Shown piece by piece: positions 17,170 to 26,393 of a stretch of 53,711 nt of DNA. Source of the stretch: a virus; the IMG/VR virus record IMGVR_UViG_3300014050_000031, positions 1 through 53,711 of that record; one strand, 5' to 3'. The position numbers and the translations under genes are program-made. The stretch's first letter is position 1. Every line of letters begins with the position of its first letter. Under the pieces are notes generated by a model, which was given only the letters and a program-made list of their open reading frames with translations, was not told where the DNA came from and ran no database searches.

Positions 17170-20100
17170 TATCTGAAGACCTTTCTGAATTGATTGACTG
17201 CTGACCGAAGGTTTATGGCACTACCGGTATTGTTGAAGAACAGCTTTATGACATGGTAAGCACCAACAAGTCTTTTGTCGGATGTACCACGAATGATGTT
17301 TGCTGTAACCATTCCAAGACGGCTTACAATGTTGCTCGTTTGATTGCCCGTAGTGTCAGAGGCCAATGTTGATGTGTCGTTGTAAACCGTGACATTGTAC
17401 TGACTAAACAAGGATTGACTATTAATACCAACAATGTCTAGGACTTTTGGTTCATTTACATCTTTGTTAAAGACATATTCAATCTCAGCAGAAACTGCGT
17501 TTAGATGGTTGCCCGTAAGAAGGTTGAGGTAATCATTACCGCCTTTCCATTGGTTAATATGCAAGTCAAGCATATTATGGGCCTGGCTTCCGCTATGGGA
17601 TTGAAGCATGTATGTGCTTCCGTTCAAGTCAAAGATATAAAGCGGCCTGTTGCCGTACTTGCCTCCGTGTCCATTACCGTTCAAATCCCAATCCAAGTTG
17701 GACACAAAAGCGTCTAGCTTGGCGTTGTAAGTCATCCATACATTGACATCTTTATTTTCGTAGTTGTCTGCATCTCTTAAAAAGCCAATAATGTATAGGT
17801 TCTTGTCAACGCGATCGTAGGACATCTCAATGGAGTTCTCAAGCCATGGTACATTCGTCTTTGAGAACTTGGTCCTAAACTCCTCTTCCATCCTTGCAAG
17901 CGTAACAATCTTGGCTCCATCGGAGATGTTCACCAGAACACCTCGCTTGGTGTCCAAAACATAAACGCCGCTTTCCGTTGGAATCATGCAACGAATAAGC
18001 TCTACGCCATAGTTCGTTGTGAGGTATCTTGGAGGTGAGTTCTCGCTAATGTAGGTTCCACCCTGTACGGTCAACACCTCGTTGTCCTGAAGCGTCGTGA
18101 GTGACTTGTTGACATACAGTAAGGATACGGCATCGTCTTGACCAATGATAGGCTCTCCATCGTTAAGAAGAGCAATCTTGGTGACTTTGCCATAGCGCTC
18201 ATCCATGTCAAAGTAATTCAAAGCTCTAAACCTTGAGAAACCATCAACGCCTAAGTCTGCGGAACGGACATCCGAATAGATGAGTCTTGCTGGATAATTG
18301 TTGGAGATTTGAACAAGTCTGTTTTCCGAGAAGAAAGACTTGGGGAAGTTCTCAATGGAATAACCGAAGTTGTAGTTGTAGAAAGCATCAGCCTGATAAT
18401 GACCAACGGTTCCGGGTGTTGCTACGGTCAAATTGTAGTAAGGGAATCGATCTCTATCTGAATTGTAAAAAGCATTGGCCTCTCCTTCCGTGTACATTTC
18501 AATGTATTCGGGACTTGTTTTTGTTCCAGTCTTAAATACTTTTGTGCTCGTTGAATTGCAGTTGCCTTGAACATCAGCCAAAAGTCCGTATGTTCCACTT
18601 GATGTTGGCACATAATACGAAGGTACATTGTACTCATCGTTAACCTTATAGCGATACTTTGATATAAAGCAGTCGCCTCCCCACACCTCAAGAACAACCC
18701 TTTGACTGGTTCCAGTAATCGCCGAATATGCTCCCGTGTGGAAATATTCTTGTATTCGGTTTGGGTCTCCATACCTTGAATCCTGCTTGCCCTCTCTTAT
18801 GTTGGCAACATACAGCGCCTGCTGAATGTCCGTTGAAGGGCTTGAGTATTGGTTAAAAGGATTATCTCCGCCAACATAAGAAAACTCTACGCCACAATCA
18901 ACATTTTCTACTGGAGCCGCGGCTTTACCAGAAACAATTGTTGGATAAGATGGTATTGCATTGGCGTTGAATGCCGGAAGTTGAGACCCAAGCCAAGTTA
19001 CATTCATTAATGGATTTCCATAGATAAGTCCATTTCTGAGTTGCTTTGTTCCGCCTGTTGGGTTGTACGTGTTTAAGTACTGAGAAAAAGCAACGCTCGC
19101 AAAAGTATTAACTCTTCCAGTATTAGTCGTGTCTCTTGGAATATACCCAAATTGTCCCGCGCTCAATGGACAGTAATTGGCCGTAATTAGATACAGCGGG
19201 TCGTCAAGAAATTGGTTTAATGAAATCGCCAAAGATCTTTGCGCCTCAATATTAGAGTTCCAAAGGGCGGTATTTGTAGAGGACATGTCAATAGACGCGT
19301 TTCTTTGCTGACTTGTCAAATCGGTTCCTGCTAATAAATAATTGACGATGCTTCTTGCCGCAGTAATTGTTGACCCAGGAGAAGAGGCTTGCTCTGATGA
19401 CCTTAAAAGTATTTTTGATTGCCCCTTCGTTATTGGTATAATTAGTTCTGTTGTTGACAAGGAGCTTAAATTCATCATTGTCCTTGTGTAATACCCATAA
19501 GGCAATCCTGTACTTGCAAGGCTTCCGGTTACATCCGCGTATTTTTGCTGACCAATGTATGATGCAGTCTGTATCCCATTTACTTGAAGAAACGACTCTT
19601 GTATTTTTCTGTTGTACGTATCAACATAGGTGCCTCCGGTGCCGGCTGAACTTTGCGTACGCATATTGATATAATTGTTCGGGTACCAATGCAATTTGTG
19701 GTCCAAACAAGAATAAACCCTTGCCTCAACGTATCCGGTTGGATACGATATAGACATTCCCCCAGATGTAACGGTTGACGTAGTTGTCGTTGGGGTTAGG
19801 GACGACAATGTGAATCCACAAACATCAACAATGTCTAAATTCAATGATATTAGCTCTGGAGTTGGTATCAATGGCGTACCCTCGGAGTTGTAGACGTAGT
19901 CAACTGATGGGGCAAAACATTTCTTCCACATCATTCTGTTCTCAGGAATGCTATTTATACTCTTGTACGCAGGAAGTTGGTATGATGGACCTCCAAACAC
20001 AGACAAGAACTCCATGCTTCTTGCCGCGCCCATTTTTAAAGACTTTGGTCCCAAATAGTCAAGTTCTCCAACTCCATTGGTTACGGTGTAGTCGTTTGAA

Positions 20101-21986
20101 GTACCATTGGGATCTCTGCCGGGCGTTGTTACTCCAACATACATTGATGCCGGAACAATGGGAGTTTGATAAACAATATCTCTATCTCGATCCATCCTAA
20201 CAATAGCCATACCTTTCGCCCACGATGGATGTCCCGAAACGTCAATTCCAAGCCCCAATGCTTGAGGTAGGTCTTTGGGCTCAATGCCGGCTAGTAGGGA
20301 GTAAGTCCCATATTCAAGTGTTCCAAACGTTCCAGTTGTTATTGGGCTAAATACGCCGATATGCTCTCTTTTGGGGAACTTCCACGAAAATTGATCTGAT
20401 GAATGGCTGTAAGCATTACCCTTTAATGGGATAAGGCTTGCCGTTCCAGACGTTCCTGTAAAAGACGGATAAGGCGCAAGCAATGTGGCAGGACAAAGAA
20501 TCCTCAATGTAGTTGTTGGAACTGCGACGATTTCGGATTCAAAGCTCAAGGTCGTTGATCCAATGGTCATCGTACACGAAACCGACTCTCCTTGTACATA
20601 TCCGGTTGTGCCACTTGGCCATGTTGACCCTCTTGTTATTTCTATTATATTCTTGTTGTAATCTATGCCTCCAACAGCAATTGTTCCGCTTGTTGAAACT
20701 CCAGTTTTGGGTACGCTCTTTGTGAATGAAGAAAAATCAATCGGCTTGACTGGCGACCAGTTACCGTATTCGTCGTGGTATGTTATACCAAAGCGGTAAA
20801 CCTCGTCTCTGAAGTATCCCCTGTACTTGTTGGTATTGATTGGGTCTTCGTAATCAATTGCTCTGCGAATTGTCCTGGCCTCTATAACCTTTGCCTCTCC
20901 ATCTCCTATTCTTCGGTCAAAGTACTTAATGTTTCCGGCAAGAAGACGATTGTCTTTCTCTACAAGGGTCTTGACGGTTTCTACCGGAGCGTCAGGCGCC
21001 GTGATTTCGTCAATATCTAATTCATATTCCGACTCGGTGCCTTTGTAGGTCCCTGTTACTGTCCCGCTACCACTTGCAACCGTGTTTGATATTTCGCTTA
21101 CATAAGCAACCAATTGCTTCACGTAAGTTCCATCGTTGTTCTTGACGACCGCAATTTCTATTTTATCATAGCTACCAGAAGCCTCTGTGCTGGCTATTGG
21201 TATAGAGTAATTAATTGACCTACTAGTCTGTTGCCCAACAGGTCCTCCATAGTAATTGATCGATGTACCGCTCGTGTACGCAAGAGGTATAGCCGGGACA
21301 GGGTTTGTAAAGGTTGACCATTTCGTTGTCGCCAACGGATTGGTTTTCTTTAGCCTGTAAGCAAGCTGATATGTTCCGGCCAACAACGATCCATCATTAC
21401 CAACAGAGGTAATTGACATGTTCATAGCTGAACTTGCCTTGGATATGAGGTCCAATGAAGATGCGGATGCATAAGGCCACAAGGAGTTATCCATGTCAAT
21501 CTTACGGATTGTGTTGTTGAAATCCGTAAAGTAAACAGACTTATTTTCCCTGTCTTCCGTAAAGAACGAGTCAATGCTTCCGGTTGCCTGGAAGTTTAGA
21601 CCCGCAGTATCGGCGCATATTTCATAAATGGCTCCATCGGCGTATGTTGAGTTTTGTGCAAAAAAGTAAATTGCGCCATTGGACGATGACCCAGAGTCCT
21701 CGTCAACATAGCAATACACCACAAATCCATCCTCAAATTCAGTTCCAATTTTAGCCCTAGCCACCGTATAGCCAAGGATGTTGATGTTTCCGACCGTATA
21801 ACCATTTGAAAGCTCTTGCTTTTGCAAAAGCATGGAAGACCTAATTTGGTTGATGATCATCTGCTCACCTGCACCGGTAAGCTCCATGTTTAACGCATCC
21901 CTGTAGGTCCCTTCTGGCTGATAGGCCGGAGAGAAATCCTTGTTTATCCCCTTGAAAAAGGCTTGTCCTTCCTTTTTAATCTCCAT
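17169..21986 (-). CDS. Large tail hub / stabilisation (muzzle-like) protein
   Basis: This 1605-residue protein opens with FFKGINKDFSPAYQPEGTYR and DALNMEL. This 'few-dozen-residue preface about sparse data points and a made object' pattern is what I remember at the N-terminus of the tail stabilisation or muzzle proteins of crAss-like and related Bacteroidota phages. The rest is long, Ser/Thr/Gly/Tyr-rich and beta-like, with no coiled coil. It follows two ring-type adaptors and precedes the internal proteins, as in those phages. It would form the distal part of the short tail. Start and stop are coupled to the neighbours by one-base overlaps (TAATG). Confidence 0.75.
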   Translation of the reverse strand: MEIKKEGQAFFKGINKDFSPAYQPEGTYRDALNMELTGAGEQMIINQIRSSMLLQKQELSNGYTVGNINILGYTVARAKIGTEFEDGFVVYCYVDEDSGSSSNGAIYFFAQNSTYADGAIYEICADTAGLNFQATGSIDSFFTEDRENKSVYFTDFNNTIRKIDMDNSLWPYASASSLDLISKASSAMNMSITSVGNDGSLLAGTYQLAYRLKKTNPLATTKWSTFTNPVPAIPLAYTSGTSINYYGGPVGQQTSRSINYSIPIASTEASGSYDKIEIAVVKNNDGTYVKQLVAYVSEISNTVASGSGTVTGTYKGTESEYELDIDEITAPDAPVETVKTLVEKDNRLLAGNIKYFDRRIGDGEAKVIEARTIRRAIDYEDPINTNKYRGYFRDEVYRFGITYHDEYGNWSPVKPIDFSSFTKSVPKTGVSTSGTIAVGGIDYNKNIIEITRGSTWPSGTTGYVQGESVSCTMTIGSTTLSFESEIVAVPTTTLRILCPATLLAPYPSFTGTSGTASLIPLKGNAYSHSSDQFSWKFPKREHIGVFSPITTGTFGTLEYGTYSLLAGIEPKDLPQALGLGIDVSGHPSWAKGMAIVRMDRDRDIVYQTPIVPASMYVGVTTPGRDPNGTSNDYTVTNGVGELDYLGPKSLKMGAARSMEFLSVFGGPSYQLPAYKSINSIPENRMMWKKCFAPSVDYVYNSEGTPLIPTPELISLNLDIVDVCGFTLSSLTPTTTTSTVTSGGMSISYPTGYVEARVYSCLDHKLHWYPNNYINMRTQSSAGTGGTYVDTYNRKIQESFLQVNGIQTASYIGQQKYADVTGSLASTGLPYGYYTRTMMNLSSLSTTELIIPITKGQSKILLRSSEQASSPGSTITAARSIVNYLLAGTDLTSQQRNASIDMSSTNTALWNSNIEAQRSLAISLNQFLDDPLYLITANYCPLSAGQFGYIPRDTTNTGRVNTFASVAFSQYLNTYNPTGGTKQLRNGLIYGNPLMNVTWLGSQLPAFNANAIPSYPTIVSGKAAAPVENVDCGVEFSYVGGDNPFNQYSSPSTDIQQALYVANIREGKQDSRYGDPNRIQEYFHTGAYSAITGTSQRVVLEVWGGDCFISKYRYKVNDEYNVPSYYVPTSSGTYGLLADVQGNCNSTSTKVFKTGTKTSPEYIEMYTEGEANAFYNSDRDRFPYYNLTVATPGTVGHYQADAFYNYNFGYSIENFPKSFFSENRLVQISNNYPARLIYSDVRSADLGVDGFSRFRALNYFDMDERYGKVTKIALLNDGEPIIGQDDAVSLLYVNKSLTTLQDNEVLTVQGGTYISENSPPRYLTTNYGVELIRCMIPTESGVYVLDTKRGVLVNISDGAKIVTLARMEEEFRTKFSKTNVPWLENSIEMSYDRVDKNLYIIGFLRDADNYENKDVNVWMTYNAKLDAFVSNLDWDLNGNGHGGKYGNRPLYIFDLNGSTYMLQSHSGSQAHNMLDLHINQWKGGNDYLNLLTGNHLNAVSAEIEYVFNKDVNEPKVLDIVGINSQSLFSQYNVTVYNDTSTLASDTTGNQTSNIVSRLGMVTANIIRGTSDKRLVGAYHVIKLFFNNTGSAINLRSAVNQFRKVFR

Positions 21987-22681
21987 TAATTAGGCGTTTT
22001 GGGTGTACGCATTAATCTCTTTTGGTTTGGCAGCATCGTAAGCCAAGTAGCAATAGCCGCTTCAATCTCTGGCTTCTGAGGCTGATTACGCTTAGACATA
22101 GCGTCTGCCTTCAGGGTTACCCATTGTTGGTACAAAACCTGAATCTCACTCATTGGGATTTCGTTCCGCTTGCGGTAACGCTCTCTCTTCACGAACATGT
22201 ATTCGATGTAAGCGACAATAGCCCTCAAATAATACTCCGGAATCAATGGAACGCCACTAGAGTCTACCGGCATGCCGTAGTACCGGATAATCACCTGGTC
22301 GTAGGAATTGCCACGAATCGTCGTGCTAAACACGAGGTCCGAACCCTGCTTGCTTACCACATAGTCCTTGTCGTAAGTCGTTTGGTCGTCATCCGGAACC
22401 GAAGACCAATAGTTGGAGTCAAACATGGGGTAAGCCACATTACCCGCCGTGCTGTTCTTAACGGCAATAGAGTCGATGTAAACGCAGCCCGTTGGTATGG
22501 GGAAGGTATTGCCTGTTGTGATGGTTCCAGTCGACGTGGTGAGGCTGATGGTCGTCAAGCCGATATCCCGCAGACCCTGGAAAGCCCATTCGTAGAAGAT
22601 GACCCTGTAACGGTCATTCTCCATGCCCAAGGCAATCATCGCGTTGCTGATGACCTGATCGATTGTTACGGTATTAATCAT
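21986..22681 (-). CDS. Ring / head-to-tail adaptor protein
   Basis: This 231-residue protein has helical N-terminal features (VISNAMIALGMENDRYRVIF, then EWAFQGLRDIG), a beta-rich centre (FPIPTGCVYIDSIAVKN) and a helical, basic C-terminus (YIEYMFVKRERYRKRNE). This is the plan of T7 gp11/P22 gp4-type tail tubular adaptors and of ring proteins in crAss-like phages. It overlaps the preceding adaptor gene by four bases and the 1605-aa gene by one. Assignment is by layout and style. Confidence 0.7.
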   Translation of the reverse strand: MINTVTIDQVISNAMIALGMENDRYRVIFYEWAFQGLRDIGLTTISLTTSTGTITTGNTFPIPTGCVYIDSIAVKNSTAGNVAYPMFDSNYWSSVPDDDQTTYDKDYVVSKQGSDLVFSTTIRGNSYDQVIIRYYGMPVDSSGVPLIPEYYLRAIVAYIEYMFVKRERYRKRNEIPMSEIQVLYQQWVTLKADAMSKRNQPQKPEIEAAIATWLTMLPNQKRLMRTPKTPN

Positions 22682-23412
22682 TGCTCTTTGGCTTGTTCTA
22701 GGTTAGTTCCATCGTAAAGTTCCTTTTCCCTTATCGATATACCGGCAAGTTGAAGAGACCGGAACAGCAGCTCGTTGTGGAACATGGCGTCAATCTCGGG
22801 ATTAACAACAGGTGATATGCTTATGGCTCTTGGGAATACAACCACCTCAACCAGGTAGGAACTCCCAGATACAGGTGCTGCAGGAAAGAACTCAATCCGT
22901 CCTTGGCTCGTTGTTCCGGTTGTTCCGGACGCAAAAGAAGAAATGGTGTAAATCGCAGACCTACCCGTGTTATTGGTAAAGGAATTGAACGTCCTAAGGT
23001 TCCCATAAACCCTTGATGCTGCATTGATGGTCCTAACCCTCTTGGCGCTGTTGTAAGTCGTTGTAGAGCCTGTGGATGCTTGCACGAGGAAATCTATGAC
23101 CTTGTATACCGTGCCTGACACCAAGGCGGTGTTTATTTGGTTAAAGGTTATGTTCGTGGTCCCGGACGCAATACCCGTAACCGTAGCGGTCCTTACCAAA
23201 GTACCGATGCCTTGTTGAAAAGCATCTTCCCGGCTGAAGTCAAAAATGTCGACATCCTTGCGGTCCTGCTTCTTGGTCGGGAAGATAATCTCGTCAATAA
23301 TGCTCAATTGAGCCGTATTAAAGAAATCGGCTTTTTCTGATGCAGTAAAGTAGGGAGAACCCACCTTATCGCAAATCAAATCAAACCTTGAGCTTAGTTC
23401 TGCTGTCGTCAT
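22678..23412 (-). CDS. Ring / head completion adaptor protein
   Basis: This 244-residue protein starts with helices containing FDLICDKVGSPYFTASEKAD, a pattern I associate with ring proteins below the portal in Bacteroidota podoviruses. A beta-rich Ser/Thr centre and a final helix (NPEIDAMFHNELLFRSLQLA) follow. It overlaps the next adaptor gene by four bases. It starts downstream of a strong terminator, so it may need its own promoter or read-through. Confidence 0.7.
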   Translation of the reverse strand: MTTAELSSRFDLICDKVGSPYFTASEKADFFNTAQLSIIDEIIFPTKKQDRKDVDIFDFSREDAFQQGIGTLVRTATVTGIASGTTNITFNQINTALVSGTVYKVIDFLVQASTGSTTTYNSAKRVRTINAASRVYGNLRTFNSFTNNTGRSAIYTISSFASGTTGTTSQGRIEFFPAAPVSGSSYLVEVVVFPRAISISPVVNPEIDAMFHNELLFRSLQLAGISIREKELYDGTNLEQAKEQ

Positions 23413-23460
23413 TTTATACCTCTATCTTTCATTTAACAAACAATCCAACACACGGGTTCA

Positions 23461-23487
23461 AAAGAAAAGGGAGCCGAAGCTCCCTTA
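23461..23487 (-). terminator. Intrinsic terminator after the collagen-like gene
   Basis: Read on the minus strand, an 8-bp perfect stem (AAGGGAGC / GCTCCCTT) closes a TTCG tetraloop and is followed by TTTTCTTTT. This is a textbook Rho-independent terminator, 20 bases after the stop of the collagen-like gene and before the ring-protein gene. Confidence 0.9.
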
Positions 23488-23507
23488 ACAAACCAACTGA
23501 AAGTCTT

Positions 23508-24083
23508 CTACTTATCAGTCCATTCTAGGTCGTCGTTTTCTCCAACAGTCAGCACTTGGCCGGTTGTGCCTACGGCCAAGTTCTTCCACACAGACCCGTC
23601 CCAATACTTAATGTCGCCCTTGGCATCTCCATTGCTGAACCCAGGACCCGCGGGGCCTGTTGCGCCTTGTGGACCCTGTGGCCCAACATCTCCAGGAGGC
23701 CCCAATTCTCCGGGGAATCCCTGTATGCCTTGCGGACCAGTTGGCCCTTGTGGCCCTTGTGGACCTGCTGGGCCTGTGCTTCCGGATGCTCCGGCTGGAC
23801 CGGCAGGTCCTGTTGCGCCATTGCTGCCAACAACTCTGCCAGCATTGACTAGTCGGCCGCTGACAAATCGCAGAATCAAATCGTTTTGCTCAATATAGGC
23901 CGTCTCTATTTCATCAAGCTGCACTTGCGGAACAGGAACTTGTGACGCCTGAGTAGCCAAAAACGCGGACACTCTATCGGACGAAGATCCGATATTTGCG
24001 GCTATTTCAACAGGACTAGCATCTGGGTGCCTTTCTCGGTACCTCAAGATGCGTAGTTCTGTATCTGTAAATGTTGACGGCAT
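23508..24083 (-). CDS. Collagen-like virion protein
   Basis: The 191-residue protein has three parts. Residues 1-75 are helical, with a possible helix-turn-helix-like stretch ([19 protein letters not shown]). Residues 86-148 are 21 uninterrupted Gly-X-Y triplets rich in Gly-Pro-Ala and Gly-Pro-Gln, which predict a collagen triple helix. The last 40 residues form a [10 protein letters not shown] and [11 protein letters not shown] beta tip like those ending many phage fibres. It is probably a trimeric head or tail fibre. It lies between a head protein and the ring proteins and has its own terminator. Confidence 0.85.
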   Translation of the reverse strand: MPSTFTDTELRILRYRERHPDASPVEIAANIGSSSDRVSAFLATQASQVPVPQVQLDEIETAYIEQNDLILRFVSGRLVNAGRVVGSNGATGPAGPAGASGSTGPAGPQGPQGPTGPQGIQGFPGELGPPGDVGPQGPQGATGPAGPGFSNGDAKGDIKYWDGSVWKNLAVGTTGQVLTVGENDDLEWTDK

Positions 24084-24095
24084 TACTTGTGCCCC

Positions 24096-24899
24096 TTATT
24101 GAGTTTTCCTGTTCCTGGCGTACTTGTTGATATCAGCCATCGTGATCTCTGGCTCTTTTTGCGCAGGCTCCGGGGCAACGTTTGGGGCAGGCTTCTCGGC
24201 CTTCGCCTCCCTGTCGGATTCCAAGAATCCAAGACGGCTCTCAATCATCTCAAGGACTTCCTTCTCATTTACAATTTTCCCAATGGTTGAATCTTCGTCA
24301 ACACCCAAGGTGTAGCTACCAAAGCGATATACGCCATCGTTTGTTGTGATAACTCCTCGCCCAATGGCGGTTCGGACCAAGTGACGCATTCGGGCCTCAC
24401 GATTAGGAATTGCGTAAATCTTTAGGAACTGTTTTGGATTGCGCTCTGCGTAAGTCAAAACGTTTTCAAATGCGATGATTTCATCTTCCTCATCGTAGAA
24501 CATTCCACATAGCGATGCAACCTCAAGAAGCCTTCTTCCTTTCAGTTCAGAGGCTAATGTGATTGCCTTTGCATTTAGGAGTTTGTCATCAATACGTAAC
24601 TTTGACTCAACTTCTGGCTGTAGCCTTTTGAATAAAGCGTTTCCATTAAACCATGGAGATTCCGGGTTGTTTGGATGATTTGTCAAAAAATCAAGCAATT
24701 CTTTGTTTGACTTATGTACGACCATAGGCTCGTCCGCATTCAAGTGAAACCGCTTATAACGAATTCTGCCATCAGGCAAAATTGTTTCCGTTAACCTATG
24801 GACTACTCCGTCTAAGGTCCTGTACTCGGAAAAGTGAAAAGTACTACCATTGCGAGGTTGCAAAAGAAAGAACTCAAAATCGCTTTGTTTAACTGGCAT
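24096..24899 (-). CDS. Hypothetical head-module protein
   Basis: This 267-residue protein has an N-terminal beta-like half (FEFFLLQPRNGSTFHFSEYR) and a mostly helical second half, ending in a Glu/Pro/Lys linker and a short basic tail. In related Bacteroidota phages a protein of this size lies next to the capsid gene, and I take this to be its counterpart. It starts 102 bases after the capsid stop, beyond a terminator, so it may have its own promoter. Function unknown. Confidence 0.65.
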   Translation of the reverse strand: MPVKQSDFEFFLLQPRNGSTFHFSEYRTLDGVVHRLTETILPDGRIRYKRFHLNADEPMVVHKSNKELLDFLTNHPNNPESPWFNGNALFKRLQPEVESKLRIDDKLLNAKAITLASELKGRRLLEVASLCGMFYDEEDEIIAFENVLTYAERNPKQFLKIYAIPNREARMRHLVRTAIGRGVITTNDGVYRFGSYTLGVDEDSTIGKIVNEKEVLEMIESRLGFLESDREAKAEKPAPNVAPEPAQKEPEITMADINKYARNRKTQ

Positions 24900-24945
24900 T
24901 TTTTAAAATTTATGACACTATAACACATAAAATTTTGTTCAGTTC

Positions 24946-24980
24946 CAAAACAAAAGCCCCCGCCTTGTGGGCGAGGGCTT
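24946..24980 (-). terminator. Intrinsic terminator after the major capsid gene
   Basis: On the minus strand, an 11-bp stem (AAGCCCTCGCC / GGCGGGGGCTT, one G-T pair) with a five-base loop is followed by TTGTTTT. It lies 22 bases after the capsid stop, where a terminator would raise or insulate capsid expression. Confidence 0.9.
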
Positions 24981-25001
24981 CGTTACCTCCGATAAGAGGG
25001 G

Positions 25002-26375
25002 TTACGCTGCGTACAACAAACCGTGGTTGTTGGCTGCGCGCAATTCAACACCGATGGAAGAGTAGAAGTCTACTGTGAATCCATCTTTACCGTTAGAACG
25101 AGCGGCTCCGGCACCGGCTTCTGGAGAGGTGATACCTTCCTGGACGGTACGGCGGAACTCAAGGCTTTGGCCCAACAGGTCTTGCTTATAGCGCAAGTTG
25201 ATGAGCGGGTTGCCACGATCGTCGGTACCCATGTTCAAGAACAACATGGCTTTATCCCAGTTGATGCCGGAAGTGGCAGGAGCAGGGAACAGGGCCTCGT
25301 TGGCAAATGGGTAGTACAAAACGAAGTTCAAGATCTTGTCCATGAACTTGTACTTGGTGATGTTCAAACCGGTCATGATACCATCGCCGGAGAACACACC
25401 AAAGCTGATGCCACCGTTCAAGGTGTAGTCGCGGAGTGCGAACTGGGCGTCGGCATAGGCAGAGCTACCGCAAAGGACGGTGAACTCATTTCCGCTGCTG
25501 TTCAGGCACATCAAGCGAACTTGCTCGGCTAAGTCAGTCTCGGCAATAGCTGAAGAGTAGGTCCCTACAACACCGTTAGTGATCACACGCTGCAAGATAC
25601 CGTTACCGCCAAGGCGGCCAGACATTACGTTACCGGTTGTAGCTGATCCGTTTGACTTTGCGGCCAAGATGTACATCTCGCGGTCCATAGCCATCTCTTG
25701 CATGGTTTCCATCTCGTTGATGTAGTAGTAAGACCACTCGCTGTCAGACTTCTTTACGTACTTGAGGTTAGATCCTTGAGTTGTAGAACAAACCACAGAA
25801 CGACGAAGGATGCCTAGGTACTCGCTGACCTGGTTTTCTTGCCATACACGACCGGATGGGCTGTCTGAATATTCGGCCTGTAAATTGTACAAGTGAGCAA
25901 ATTTCATCCCGACCGAAACAGTTGACCCAAAGTTTGCTCCAAGAGCGTCAATGCCAAGAGTTCCGGATGAAGTTGAGCCAGTGGCGCCAGTAGTTGCCGT
26001 TACAACCGCGTAAGCATCGTTTTCAAAACGAATAACATCGCCGACTAAAAATGTGGCCTGAATGCCTGCTCCACCCGCAAACGAAACTCTTCCAGTTGGG
26101 TCCGTGCTTGTGGTAGCTGTTACCGCAGATACAGCGACTGATTGACGGAACTTGCCTTTTTCAAACCAGTTGAAAACGTCGTTACCGACAACAGGGTTCT
26201 TACGGCCGATACGGCTCAAAAGGGTTGTGATGGTGTACTGAGGAAAGCGATAGGTGATGTAGTCGCTGAAATCGGGTTTTTGGATTCCGCCAAAAACGTA
26301 GGTGCTATCCACACTACCAGTTCTGATGGTATTGGGAGCAGCATTGTTTGGATTGACTGTATTAATGTAAGCCAT
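25002..26375 (-). CDS. Major capsid protein, HK97-like
   Basis: This 457-residue protein follows the scaffold gene and precedes a strong terminator, the usual place and arrangement for the major capsid gene. An N-terminal arm leads into mixed alpha/beta segments: GRKNPVVGNDVFNWFEKGKF, the helix YINEMETMQEMAMDREMYIL that resembles the long spine helix, and a late domain with TVDFYSSIGVELRAANN. The insertion of about 60 small residues near 85-150 could be a surface domain. The closest style is that of crAss-like capsid proteins. The leader before the ATG is A/T-rich without Shine-Dalgarno. Confidence 0.85.
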   Translation of the reverse strand: MAYINTVNPNNAAPNTIRTGSVDSTYVFGGIQKPDFSDYITYRFPQYTITTLLSRIGRKNPVVGNDVFNWFEKGKFRQSVAVSAVTATTSTDPTGRVSFAGGAGIQATFLVGDVIRFENDAYAVVTATTGATGSTSSGTLGIDALGANFGSTVSVGMKFAHLYNLQAEYSDSPSGRVWQENQVSEYLGILRRSVVCSTTQGSNLKYVKKSDSEWSYYYINEMETMQEMAMDREMYILAAKSNGSATTGNVMSGRLGGNGILQRVITNGVVGTYSSAIAETDLAEQVRLMCLNSSGNEFTVLCGSSAYADAQFALRDYTLNGGISFGVFSGDGIMTGLNITKYKFMDKILNFVLYYPFANEALFPAPATSGINWDKAMLFLNMGTDDRGNPLINLRYKQDLLGQSLEFRRTVQEGITSPEAGAGAARSNGKDGFTVDFYSSIGVELRAANNHGLLYAA

Positions 26376-26393
26376 TTTTTTGTTTGTTTAAGT

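Noticed and set aside
22022-22717. 231-residue plus-strand frame opposite the ring-protein gene
   Set aside because: Its length is fortuitous; the minus frame has the tight overlaps and adaptor features, while this one has a Cys/His/Arg-rich shadow composition.
23566-23898. Plus-strand frame rich in Gly and Pro opposite the collagen-like gene
   Set aside because: It is the mirror of the Gly-X-Y coding repeat on the minus strand and has no support of its own.
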